Positions 25,155-32,307 of a stretch of 64,000 bases of DNA are shown here, one piece after another (positions within the stretch are counted from its first letter, which is position 1; every line of letters starts with the position of its first letter). A program made the position numbers and the translations under genes. The notes beneath the pieces were generated by a model that saw only the letters and a program-made list of their open reading frames with translations, did not search any database and was not told where the DNA came from. This DNA comes from Sphingobium sp052327305 (GTDB lineage Bacteria > Pseudomonadota > Alphaproteobacteria > Sphingomonadales > Sphingomonadaceae): NCBI RefSeq assembly GCF_052327305.1, contig NZ_CP182486.1, positions 2,818,438 through 2,882,437 on the forward strand. The letters are read 5' to 3'.

Positions 25155-25829
25155 ATGGCCGTCCAGGCGCCGTTGATGACCATGCCTGACGAGACGGCGC
25201 CCAGGGAGATCCACGACATGGCCGATTTCACGGTCGACAGCGAGCATGACCAGAAGACCGGCAAGATCGGCGTTCCGCGCGACGTGGAGGAGGCGATCCG
25301 CACGCTCATTCGCTGGTCGGGCGACGATCCGGAGCGCGAGGGGCTAATCGAGACTCCCAAGCGTGTTGCGCGCGCCTGGAAGGAATATTGCGCCGGTTAT
25401 GCGGACGATCCCGCCTATCATCTCAGCCGAATTTTCCATGAGGTGGGCGGCTATGATGAGATCGTGCTGCTGAAGGACATACCGTTCCAGTCACACTGCG
25501 AGCACCATATGGCACCGATCACCGGCAAAGCGCACATTGCCTATCTCCCCGGAGACTATGTCGTTGGCATCTCCAAGCTGGCCCGCGTGCTGGAAGCGTT
25601 CGCGCGCCGACTTCAGGTGCAGGAAAGACTGACGGCGGAAGTCGCGGACTGCATCTGGGAAAATCTCCACCCGCTTGGCGTCGCTGTGGTCATAGAGGCG
25701 CAGCATGGCTGCATGACCGGACGTGGCGTCCGCACGCATGGCGTCGAGATGAAGACCAGCCGGATGATGGGCGTCTTCAGAGAGGACGACCGGAGCCGCA
25801 AGGAAGTCCTTCAATTGATGGGTTATTGA
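25155..25829 (+). CDS. folE: GTP cyclohydrolase I
   Basis: A 224-aa enzyme that opens GTP to dihydroneopterin triphosphate, the first step of folate and pterin synthesis. Zinc ligands and active-site residues lie in 'FQSHCEHHMAPITGKAHIAY' and 'EAQHGCMTGRGVRTHGVEMK'; the C-terminal 'TSRMMGVFREDDRSRKEVLQ' is typical. Two starts are possible: 25155, where the sequence already shows coding-like third positions, and 25218, which has AGGGAG nine bases before it. A pteridine-reductase-like SDR follows directly. Confidence 0.96.
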   Translation: MAVQAPLMTMPDETAPREIHDMADFTVDSEHDQKTGKIGVPRDVEEAIRTLIRWSGDDPEREGLIETPKRVARAWKEYCAGYADDPAYHLSRIFHEVGGYDEIVLLKDIPFQSHCEHHMAPITGKAHIAYLPGDYVVGISKLARVLEAFARRLQVQERLTAEVADCIWENLHPLGVAVVIEAQHGCMTGRGVRTHGVEMKTSRMMGVFREDDRSRKEVLQLMGY

Positions 25830-25834
25830 CGCGC

Positions 25835-26596
25835 ATGACTGCGGCCCCGCTCGCACTTGTTACCGGGGGGCACCGCCGCCTCGGCGCACGGATCGCCGGG
25901 CGCCTGGCCGAGGCGGGTTATGCGCTTGCGATCCACGGCAGTCGCGATGCGGTGCCGGATGCCGAGCTTGCCGATGCATTCGAACGATCGGGCACAGACT
26001 GGGCCGGTTTCATTGCCGACTTCACCCGAGACGGCGATGCGGAGGGTTTAATCCCCGCCATTACTGAGCATTTCGGGCGTCCGCCCAATCTGCTGGTCAA
26101 CAGTGCATCTTTATTCGGTCAGGATCGGCTGGAAACGGTGACGACGGATGATCTGCAGGCGCATTTCGCGGTCAATGCCCGTGCCCCGGTGCTTCTCACC
26201 CGTGCATTTGCGGAAGCACCACGGAATAACGAGGATGATCTGGCGATCATCAACATTCTCGATCAGCGCCTTGTTCACCCCCATGCGGACCAGCTTTCTT
26301 ATACGCTAGCGAAGATGACGCTGGCCGGCTTCACCCGCATTGCCGCGCGCGCGCTTGCGCCACGGATTCGGGTGAACGCGGTAGGGCCAGGGCTCACGCT
26401 CGCAACGGGTGACTATGATCCCGAGAAGATCGAGAGGATCGCCAGCGACATGCCGCTTGGCCGACTGCCGACTGCCGACGACGTATCGGACGCCGTGCTC
26501 TACCTTGCCGGCGCGCGCGCCGTGACGGGGCAAACCATCGTGGTGGCTGGCGGCGCGCAGATGCGGAGCTTCACTCGGGACTTCATGCACCTATAA
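25835..26596 (+). CDS. SDR-family oxidoreductase, pteridine reductase / FolM-like
   Basis: A 253-aa short-chain dehydrogenase. The nucleotide motif is 'VTGGHRRLG', i.e. TGxxxRxG as in pteridine reductases (PTR1, FolM) rather than the usual TGxxxGxG; 'LLVNSASLF' stands where most SDRs have NNAG, and the catalytic pair is in 'SYTLAKMTL'. The C-terminal 'GQTIVVAGGAQM' is standard. It begins six bases after the folE stop. Known relatives reduce dihydromonapterin or dihydrofolate, so a folate/pterin role is a good inference; the substrate is not proven. The frame extends to a TTG at 25826. Confidence 0.82.
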   Translation: MTAAPLALVTGGHRRLGARIAGRLAEAGYALAIHGSRDAVPDAELADAFERSGTDWAGFIADFTRDGDAEGLIPAITEHFGRPPNLLVNSASLFGQDRLETVTTDDLQAHFAVNARAPVLLTRAFAEAPRNNEDDLAIINILDQRLVHPHADQLSYTLAKMTLAGFTRIAARALAPRIRVNAVGPGLTLATGDYDPEKIERIASDMPLGRLPTADDVSDAVLYLAGARAVTGQTIVVAGGAQMRSFTRDFMHL

Positions 26597-26616
26597 CCGC
26601 CGTGCTGGCCGCTTGC

Positions 26617-27408
26617 TCAGGCAGCGGCGCGTTGAGGCTCCCCGATCAGCATTTCCGCGATCGCGTGAGTGCGGGCATTGTCCACGTCTATGGCCAGGCG
26701 GCCATCCGCCATGATGATCGCTTCGATCGAGACGCCGAAGACTCGTGACAGGCGCCGCATCATGGCCGCGAGCCTCAGCAGACCAAGACGAAACAGCACC
26801 AGATTGACGATACCGAACGCCGCGGCGATCCGCGCTGGATGCTTTGCAAATTGGCCGCCGCCGGCAAATGCTCTGGCTCCGGCAAGAGCGTCGGGGCTCC
26901 GCAGCCCGTAGAGGTTGCAGTTCGAGAAGGCGCCGTCGGCGAAGCTGTAGAAGCGCTTCTGCCCTTCCGGATGAGCAGCAAGCACCGCTTCGCGAGCAGC
27001 AAGCGCCAGTGTTGCATCCGCTTCACTCTCGCTCGACCCTTTCATGAAGTGGCGCAGCGCGTCGGGGGTGAGCAGGGCGCTGTCCGCAGTGGTGATGGTC
27101 AGCGGAAAATCCGCGAGCGCCCCGGCGGCAAGAACACTGTCTGCCAGCTTGTGCGCAGCCGGGATGATCTTGACCCGCCCCTGCCGCTCCGCCTGGGCAA
27201 TGAGGCCAATCTTTCGCAGGCTCTCGCCGTCGTCTGTCGAGATGAAAATCGTCTTGATTTCCCGGACGGCCAGGGCCGCGCGCAGCGGATGGAGGATTAA
27301 TGCTTCCCCGCCAACAGGCACGAGGCATTTGTGGCCGACGTCATGAGCCTGAGCCAGCGGATCATGAGCGCCTTCGCGACTGGCGGCGAGGAGCAACAGG
27401 CTGCTCAT
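26617..27408 (-). CDS. Nucleotidyltransferase (NTP transferase, GT-A fold), partner of an ATP-grasp ligase
   Basis: A 263-aa protein with a GT-A nucleotidyltransferase domain. The opening 'LLLLAASREGAHDPLAQAHD' followed by 'HKCLVPVGGEALI' is a variant of the LAAGxGxR...K(P)xxPxxG motif, and 'FPLTITTADSALLTPDALRH' holds the metal-binding Asp. After about residue 190 a hydrophobic/basic region 'IVNLVLFRLGLLRLAAMMRR' could lie against the membrane. Its start overlaps the stop of the upstream ATP-grasp gene by four bases (ATGA). The nucleotide and acceptor are unknown. It differs from the MobA/MocA proteins in the second half. Confidence 0.75.
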   Translation of the reverse strand: MSSLLLLAASREGAHDPLAQAHDVGHKCLVPVGGEALILHPLRAALAVREIKTIFISTDDGESLRKIGLIAQAERQGRVKIIPAAHKLADSVLAAGALADFPLTITTADSALLTPDALRHFMKGSSESEADATLALAAREAVLAAHPEGQKRFYSFADGAFSNCNLYGLRSPDALAGARAFAGGGQFAKHPARIAAAFGIVNLVLFRLGLLRLAAMMRRLSRVFGVSIEAIIMADGRLAIDVDNARTHAIAEMLIGEPQRAAA

Positions 27409-28409
27409 GCAGCAAGAACCATCTTGTCCCGGCGGATCACGCCCTGCCGCAACAGAGAATGCGTGAGGATCGTCTCGACGAGCGAAGCATGATCGATCCC
27501 CAAAAGCCCGGCCGAGCGGGAGATCGTCTTCTTCGACCAGAGATTGCAGCTGAGATTGACTTCCATGAAGGAGACGCGGCCGCTTGCGGGATCGTAGCGA
27601 AATTCGAACCGGCCATAGTCGAACGGCCAGAGCTCGGCGGTGAGCTTGCGCGTCATGTCCGCGACTTCGGCTTCCACTGCGGAATTTTCCAGTGGGATCA
27701 GCGGATCCTCGGCGACAGCGACGAGGTTGCGCTTCTCCTCATAGCTGCGCAGGCCATTGGGGTAGATGAGCGGCGGAAGCAGCCAAGGCCCGTCGGCACC
27801 GATCACCGGGACGGCGAGGTCCACACTGGGGACCAGCATTTCGACAATCGCGTCATGGCCCTTCTCATGCAGCCAGGCGACCTGCGCCGCCGCTTCCTGC
27901 CAATGATCGACGATCTTCACGCCCCAGCTCGCGGAGGAGGCGTTCGGCTTTACGATCAATCGCCCGGTGGCAAAAGCAGGGCGTTCGACTGCCTGACCGA
28001 CGCGGAACGTGGCCCAATCGCAAGTCTCCACGCCATGCGCTCGCGCCAGATGCTTCATGAGATGCTTGTCGTCGGATAGGCCGCGGATGATCGGCCGCGC
28101 GCCCAGATAGGGTTTGCCCATCCGCTCCAACATGAGCGGCGCCATCATCTCGCTATTGAAGAATCCTGCCCGGTTGAGCAGCGGAATGACGAAATTGGCC
28201 TTGGTGGCGGACAGATCCTCGAAACTGTTCCCCGCCTCCACACTGAGGCCGATGCCGCGGAGTGTCGTCAGCATCTCGTGATGATAGCAGGCATGGCTGC
28301 CGTCCACCGGGTCCAGGCTGCCGCCTGCACGGGCGTGCTTGGCGAGAAACAGCAGCTTAATCCGTGATTTTTCCTCTGCGGACAGGCGCAGGATGCGTGG
28401 GTGCGGCAT
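27405..28409 (-). CDS. ATP-grasp ligase (D-Ala-D-Ala ligase/RimK-like)
   Basis: A 334-aa ATP-grasp enzyme, which forms a carboxylate-amine or carboxylate-thiol bond through an acyl phosphate. 'RLIVKPNASSASWGVKIVDH' is the ATP-binding loop, 'IVEMLVPSVDLAVPVIG' follows, and the Mg-binding Glu and Asn are in 'FMEVNLSCNLWSKKTISRSA'; the C-terminal part resembles D-alanine ligases, but it lacks their N-terminal motifs. The ATG at 28409 was chosen because GGAG lies six bases before it; 28421 is an alternative. It is cotranscribed with the downstream nucleotidyltransferase. Six phased 11-bp repeats sit immediately upstream. Substrate unknown. Confidence 0.78.
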   Translation of the reverse strand: MPHPRILRLSAEEKSRIKLLFLAKHARAGGSLDPVDGSHACYHHEMLTTLRGIGLSVEAGNSFEDLSATKANFVIPLLNRAGFFNSEMMAPLMLERMGKPYLGARPIIRGLSDDKHLMKHLARAHGVETCDWATFRVGQAVERPAFATGRLIVKPNASSASWGVKIVDHWQEAAAQVAWLHEKGHDAIVEMLVPSVDLAVPVIGADGPWLLPPLIYPNGLRSYEEKRNLVAVAEDPLIPLENSAVEAEVADMTRKLTAELWPFDYGRFEFRYDPASGRVSFMEVNLSCNLWSKKTISRSAGLLGIDHASLVETILTHSLLRQGVIRRDKMVLAA

Positions 28410-28444
28410 ATGGGACTCCATTGCACCCTGCTATGCGGTGTCGG

Positions 28445-28510
28445 TGACTGGCCCGTGACCCAGGGATGACATGGCGATGACCCATGGGTGACAGCCTGAT
28501 GACGGGTCAT
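28445..28510 (-). promoter_or_regulatory. Array of six 11-bp direct repeats, PhoB/OmpR-type operator candidate
   Basis: TGAC begins at 28445, 28456, 28467, 28478, 28489 and 28500: six copies at exactly 11-base spacing, each preceded by G or A. On the transcribed (minus) strand each unit reads GTCAT or GTCAC, the core of the pho box CTGTCAT; one unit is CTGTCAC. The array ends about 10 bases before a CATAGC -10-like element (28435-28430) and about 35 bases before the chosen start of the ATP-grasp gene. This matches the geometry of promoters activated by PhoB-family response regulators. Confidence 0.65.
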
Positions 28511-28536
28511 CCTGATCGAGGCAGTGCGGAGATATG

Positions 28537-28567
28537 AAAAAGGCCGGTCCGTTTCCGGACCAGCCCT
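28537..28567 (-). terminator. Rho-independent terminator of the rpsF-rpsR-rplI operon
   Basis: Minus strand: GGCTGGTCCG, GAAA tetraloop, CGGACCGGCC, then TTTTT. The stem has one G-U pair, and the hairpin begins about 30 bases after the rplI stop. Confidence 0.85.
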
Positions 28568-28597
28568 TCGTTTGATATGTCCGAACGGGCAGAAGCG

Positions 28598-29209
28598 TCA
28601 GGCTTCTTCGTTCTCGGCGGCCGGAGCGGCATCCGCATTGTCTTCGCCTGCAATCGTGCCGGGCTCAGCGTTGGGATCATAAGCTTCGGTGAAGCCAGCC
28701 TCGTCCTTCTCGAACATGGAAGCCATGACGTCCACGCCGTCCTTCTGAAGATCGGCTTCCTCGGGCGAACGAGCGACGTTCACCTTGATGCCCACCGAAA
28801 CTTCCGGGTGCAGCGAGACCTTGACGTCGAACAGGCCGAGCGTCTTGATCGGGCGTTCCAGCACGACCATCGCCTTGGTGACGGTGTTCACGCCGTCGGC
28901 TTCGAGAGCCTCGACGATGTCACGCACCGAAACCGAGCCGTAGAGCTGGCCGGAGTTGGACGACTGGCGAATGAGGACGACCTGCTTGCCTTCGATCGAC
29001 TTGGCCGATCCTTCCGCGTCCGTGCGGCGCGCGGCGTTGTCGGCTTCGATCTTGGCGCGGTTGGCCTCGAACACCTTCTTGTTGGCGTTGTTGGAGCGCA
29101 GTGCCTTCTTGTTGGGCAGCAGGAAGTTACGGGCGTAGCCGTCCTTCACGGTGACAACGTCACCAATCGCACCCAGCTTCTCGATGCGCTCGAGCAGAAT
29201 GATTTCCAT
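28598..29209 (-). CDS. rplI: 50S ribosomal protein L9 (bL9)
   Basis: A 203-aa bL9, with the N-terminal rRNA-binding domain 'MEIILLERIEKLGAIGDVVT' and 'VKDGYARNFLLPNKKAL', the connecting helix ('NANKKVFEANRAKIEADNAA') and the C-terminal domain. Usual length is about 150 residues; the extra ~50 residues form an acidic Ala/Glu/Asp-rich tail ending 'DNADAAPAAENEEA', as in several sphingomonads. It lies 13 bases after rpsR and is the last gene of the rpsF-rpsR-rplI operon. Confidence 0.97.
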   Translation of the reverse strand: MEIILLERIEKLGAIGDVVTVKDGYARNFLLPNKKALRSNNANKKVFEANRAKIEADNAARRTDAEGSAKSIEGKQVVLIRQSSNSGQLYGSVSVRDIVEALEADGVNTVTKAMVVLERPIKTLGLFDVKVSLHPEVSVGIKVNVARSPEEADLQKDGVDVMASMFEKDEAGFTEAYDPNAEPGTIAGEDNADAAPAAENEEA

Positions 29210-29222
29210 GAGTGAGCGCTCC

Positions 29223-29447
29223 TTACTTCACGATGTAGGGCAAGAGGCCCAGATGACGGGCGCGCTTGATGGCTTGCCCCAGCTCACGCTGCTTCTTCGC
29301 CGAGACGGCGGTGATGCGCGAGGGGACGATCTTGCCACGCTCGGAGACGAAGCCCTGCAGCAGGCGAACGTCTTTATAGTCGATCTTCGGCGCATCCTTG
29401 GCGGCGAAGGGGCAGCTCTTGCGGCGGCGGAAAAATGGGCGTGCCAT
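29223..29447 (-). CDS. rpsR: 30S ribosomal protein S18 (bS18)
   Basis: A 74-aa ribosomal protein. 'MARPFFRRRKSCPFAAKDAP' has the single Cys common in alphaproteobacterial bS18, and the rest ('YKDVRLLQGFVSERGKIVPS', 'QRELGQAIKRARHLGLLPY') is fully typical. It contacts bS6 on the platform of the 30S subunit, and the genes for both lie side by side, 13 bases apart. Confidence 0.98.
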   Translation of the reverse strand: MARPFFRRRKSCPFAAKDAPKIDYKDVRLLQGFVSERGKIVPSRITAVSAKKQRELGQAIKRARHLGLLPYIVK

Positions 29448-29460
29448 GTCTTATATCTCC

Positions 29461-29892
29461 TTATTCGCCGTCGAAACCGTCGCGATCGCGACGCGGGCCG
29501 TCGCGGCCTTCACGACCGCCTTCGCGATCACCGCGGCCGCCTTCACGGCCACCACGCCGGTCACCACGGTCGCTCTTGCGCATCATGACCGAGGGGCCGG
29601 TCTCCAGCTCTTCAACGCGGATCGTCATGTAACGGATCACGTCTTCGTTGATGGCGGTCTGGCGCTCCAGCTCGGCGACGACGCCAGCCGGCGCGTCGAT
29701 GTTGAGCATCACATAGTGAGCCTTGCGGTTCTTGGCGATCTTGTAGGCGAGGTTGCGGAGGCCCCAGGTCTCGACTTTCGTCACCTTGCCATCCTGGTTC
29801 TCAACGATCTTGGTGGCGTTTTCCGCCAGCGCGTCGACCTGTGCCTGGGCAAGGTCCTGACGCGCGAGAAAGACATGCTCATATTGCGGCAT
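29461..29892 (-). CDS. rpsF: 30S ribosomal protein S6 (bS6)
   Basis: A 143-aa bS6. The ribosomal domain covers about the first 95 residues ('MPQYEHVFLARQDLAQAQVD', 'WGLRNLAYKIAKNRKAHYVM'). The remaining ~40 residues are an Arg/Gly/Asp-rich tail of repeated RGGREG- and DREGGREG-like units, longer than in most bacteria and probably disordered RNA-binding sequence. It is the first gene of the operon; the 267-bp region before it should hold the promoter and any autoregulatory leader, but no clear bS6:bS18-binding hairpin was identified. Confidence 0.96.
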   Translation of the reverse strand: MPQYEHVFLARQDLAQAQVDALAENATKIVENQDGKVTKVETWGLRNLAYKIAKNRKAHYVMLNIDAPAGVVAELERQTAINEDVIRYMTIRVEELETGPSVMMRKSDRGDRRGGREGGRGDREGGREGRDGPRRDRDGFDGE

Positions 29893-30159
29893 GGTTCATG
29901 CGTCCTGTATTTGGCCGATTGCTGATGGGCGCCCCATGCGCACCACCCCTCCGGCTGTCGTCCAAGTAAAATCGCGCGGGCAGCCGTGCTGAAACCGTGC
30001 GAAGGCGCGGCCTATGGCGGAAAGCAGCGCGAAATGCAAGCGCTGCGCGGTACAGGACCGGCCAGCCTGATGTCAGCCGCCCTCCGTGCCCGCTTGCGCG
30101 CCGTCATCGGTCGCTCTAGGGCGCTGGACCTTCCTAGCGCAAGCCGAGAGAGCCCAGTT

Positions 30160-31095
30160 ATGCGTGCATTCATCTTTCCAGGACAAGGCAGTCAGGCAGT
30201 CGGCATGGGCGCCGCGCTCGCTGCCGCTTCACCGGCGGCGCGGGAGGTGTTCGACGAAGTCGACGAGGCGCTCGGACAAAATCTCTTCCGGTTGATGACC
30301 GAAGGGCCGGAAGCGGATCTGACGCTGACGGAGAATGCCCAGCCTGCGATCATGGCGAATGCGCTCGCCACGCTGCGGGTGCTGGAGCGCGAGGGTAATG
30401 TCGTATTGCGTGACAAGGGCCACGCGGTCGCGGGCCACAGCCTGGGCGAATATAGCGCTTTGTGCGCGACTGGCGCGTTCGATCTCACGACGACGGCGCG
30501 GCTGCTCAAGACGCGCGGTCAGGCTATGCAGGCTGCCGTCCCCGTGGGGGAGGGGGCAATGGCGGCTCTCCTCGGCGCGGACATAGAAAAGGCGGAAGCG
30601 CTTGCCGCCGCAGCGGCGCAAGGCGAGGTTTGTGCCGTCGCCAACGATAATGATCCGTCTCAGGTCGTGATTTCCGGTCACAAGTCGGCGATCGAGCGTG
30701 CCATCGAGCAGGTGAAGGATTTCGGCATCAAGCGCGGTGTGCTGCTGCCTGTGTCCGCACCGTTCCATTGCCCACTTATGCAGCCTGCGGCGGACGCAAT
30801 GGCCGCCGCACTCGCCGAGGTTGCTTCGCCCGGTCCGTTCCTGCCGGTCTATGCCAATGTGACGGCGGCCCAGGTCTCCGACACGGCAACAATCAAGGCC
30901 CTGCTGGTTGAGCAGGTGACCGGCCGGGTGCGTTGGCGCGAAAGCATCGCGGCCATGTGGGACGCCGGCTTTACCGAGTTCGTCGAAATGGGAGGCAGGG
31001 TGCTTGGCCCGATGGTAAAGCGCATCGCGCCGGACGCTACCGTCTCGAGCATCATCTCGATGGATGACATTGAGGCGCTGGTCGGGCGCATTTGA
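30160..31095 (+). CDS. fabD: ACP S-malonyltransferase
   Basis: A 311-aa enzyme that moves malonyl from CoA to acyl carrier protein, supplying fatty acid elongation. The nucleophile elbow is 'AVAGHSLGEYSAL', the catalytic His is in 'SAPFHCPLMQPAAD', and the 'MRAFIFPGQGSQAVGMGAAL' opening is standard. GAGAG lies ten bases before the ATG. fabG begins 20 bases after its stop. The long open frame to 29986 upstream is not conserved sequence. Confidence 0.97.
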   Translation: MRAFIFPGQGSQAVGMGAALAAASPAAREVFDEVDEALGQNLFRLMTEGPEADLTLTENAQPAIMANALATLRVLEREGNVVLRDKGHAVAGHSLGEYSALCATGAFDLTTTARLLKTRGQAMQAAVPVGEGAMAALLGADIEKAEALAAAAAQGEVCAVANDNDPSQVVISGHKSAIERAIEQVKDFGIKRGVLLPVSAPFHCPLMQPAADAMAAALAEVASPGPFLPVYANVTAAQVSDTATIKALLVEQVTGRVRWRESIAAMWDAGFTEFVEMGGRVLGPMVKRIAPDATVSSIISMDDIEALVGRI

Positions 31096-31115
31096 TTTTT
31101 TCAGGAGCAAAACGG

Positions 31116-31856
31116 ATGTTCGATCTTACAGGCATGACGGCGCTGGTGACTGGTGCGAGCGGCGGCATCGGATCGGCAGTCGCGCGGGCGCTGGCCGGGC
31201 AGGGCGCGAGACTGGCGCTCTCTGGAAGCAATGTGGACAAGCTCGAAGCGTTCGCGGCGGAGCTGGGCGGCGATCATGTCACTGTTCCCTGCGACCTGTC
31301 GGATGGCGCTGCGGTGGACGCTCTGGTCCCGCAAGCACTCGAAGCCTTGGGCGGCAAGCTGGATATTCTCGTCAACAATGCCGGTGTCACTCGCGACAAC
31401 CTGATCCTGCGCATGAAGGATGAGGAGTGGTCCACGGTGCAGCAGGTGAATCTGGAAGCCGCGTTCCGTCTTATCCGTGCTGCGGCCAAGCCTATGATGA
31501 AAGCGCGCTTCGGCCGCGTCGTGTCCATCACGAGCGTGGTGGGCGTTACCGGCAACCCGGGTCAGGCCAACTATGCCGCCTCCAAGGCAGGCCTTATCGG
31601 CATGAGCAAGAGCCTCGCTCAGGAGCTCGCCAGCCGCGGCATTACGGTCAATTGCGTGGCGCCGGGCTTCATTCGCTCGGCCATGACCGATGCTCTCAAC
31701 GACGCGCAGAAAAATGCCATATTGGGCAAAATTCCAGCCGGAGCACTGGGTGAGGGGGCTGACATCGGTGCGGCAGTTGCTTATCTTGCAAGCCGCGAGG
31801 CCGGATATATGACCGGGCAGACCTTGCACGTAAACGGGGGCATGGCGATGATCTGA
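31116..31856 (+). CDS. fabG: 3-oxoacyl-ACP reductase
   Basis: A 246-aa NADPH-dependent short-chain dehydrogenase that reduces 3-ketoacyl-ACP. Motifs are 'VTGASGGIGSAVARAL' (TGxxxGxG), 'NNAGVTRDNL', the catalytic Ser in 'SITSVVG' and the Tyr/Lys pair in 'YAASKAGLIGMSKSL'. AGGAG lies eight bases before the ATG. It is between fabD and acpP, the usual fab order, which supports the FabG assignment over a generic SDR. Confidence 0.96.
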   Translation: MFDLTGMTALVTGASGGIGSAVARALAGQGARLALSGSNVDKLEAFAAELGGDHVTVPCDLSDGAAVDALVPQALEALGGKLDILVNNAGVTRDNLILRMKDEEWSTVQQVNLEAAFRLIRAAAKPMMKARFGRVVSITSVVGVTGNPGQANYAASKAGLIGMSKSLAQELASRGITVNCVAPGFIRSAMTDALNDAQKNAILGKIPAGALGEGADIGAAVAYLASREAGYMTGQTLHVNGGMAMI

Positions 31857-31950
31857 AGGCCGTCTGGCCACTGCTTCCCTCTTGCCAAGGGCCTCGCTGA
31901 GGCTCTAGGGCGAGCGACAAGACATTTAGATTGAAAGCAAAGGATCACTC

Positions 31951-32184
31951 ATGAGCGAGACTGCGGATCGCGTTAAGAAAATCGTCGTCGAGCATCTTGG
32001 CGTCGAAGCCGAGAAGGTTACCGAAGACGCTAGCTTCATCGACGATCTCGGCGCGGACAGCCTCGACATCGTTGAACTGGTGATGGCTTTCGAAGAAGAA
32101 TTCGGCGTCGAGATCCCTGACGATGCGGCCGAGAAGATCGCGACGGTCAAGGATGCGATCGACTATATCGAGGCCAAGCAGTAA
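31951..32184 (+). CDS. acpP: Acyl carrier protein
   Basis: A 77-aa acidic carrier protein. Phosphopantetheine attaches to the Ser of 'DLGADSLDIVELVMAFEEEF'. The 'SETADRVKKIVVEHLGVEAE' helix opens the protein. AAAGGA precedes the ATG by about eight bases. It is highly expressed in most bacteria; the gap to fabF contains nested inverted repeats that could form a terminator or attenuator. Confidence 0.98.
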   Translation: MSETADRVKKIVVEHLGVEAEKVTEDASFIDDLGADSLDIVELVMAFEEEFGVEIPDDAAEKIATVKDAIDYIEAKQ

Positions 32185-32230
32185 TCCGGACCGGTCCGGC
32201 CGCTTGCGGCCGCGCGGTAAGGTGAGGAAC

Positions 32231-32288
32231 AAACGGCTCTCCGCGCGCGGACTTTTTGAGAAAAAGGTCCGGCACAGGAGGGCCGTTT
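32231..32288 (+). other. Nested inverted repeats between acpP and fabF (attenuator candidate)
   Basis: Outer arms AAACGGC (32231-32237) and GCCGTTT (32282-32288) enclose an inner near-perfect hairpin GGACTTTTT-GAG-AAAAAGGTCC (32249-32270). On RNA the two could form a long structure immediately before the fabF ribosome-binding site. Confidence 0.45.
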
Positions 32289-32307
32289 TGCGTTTATGGA
32301 GAGTGAC

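Noticed and set aside
26617..27408. Assignment of the nucleotidyltransferase as MobA/MocA
   Set aside because: Its N-terminal motif and the second half differ, and a true MocA-like gene exists at 57139-57708.
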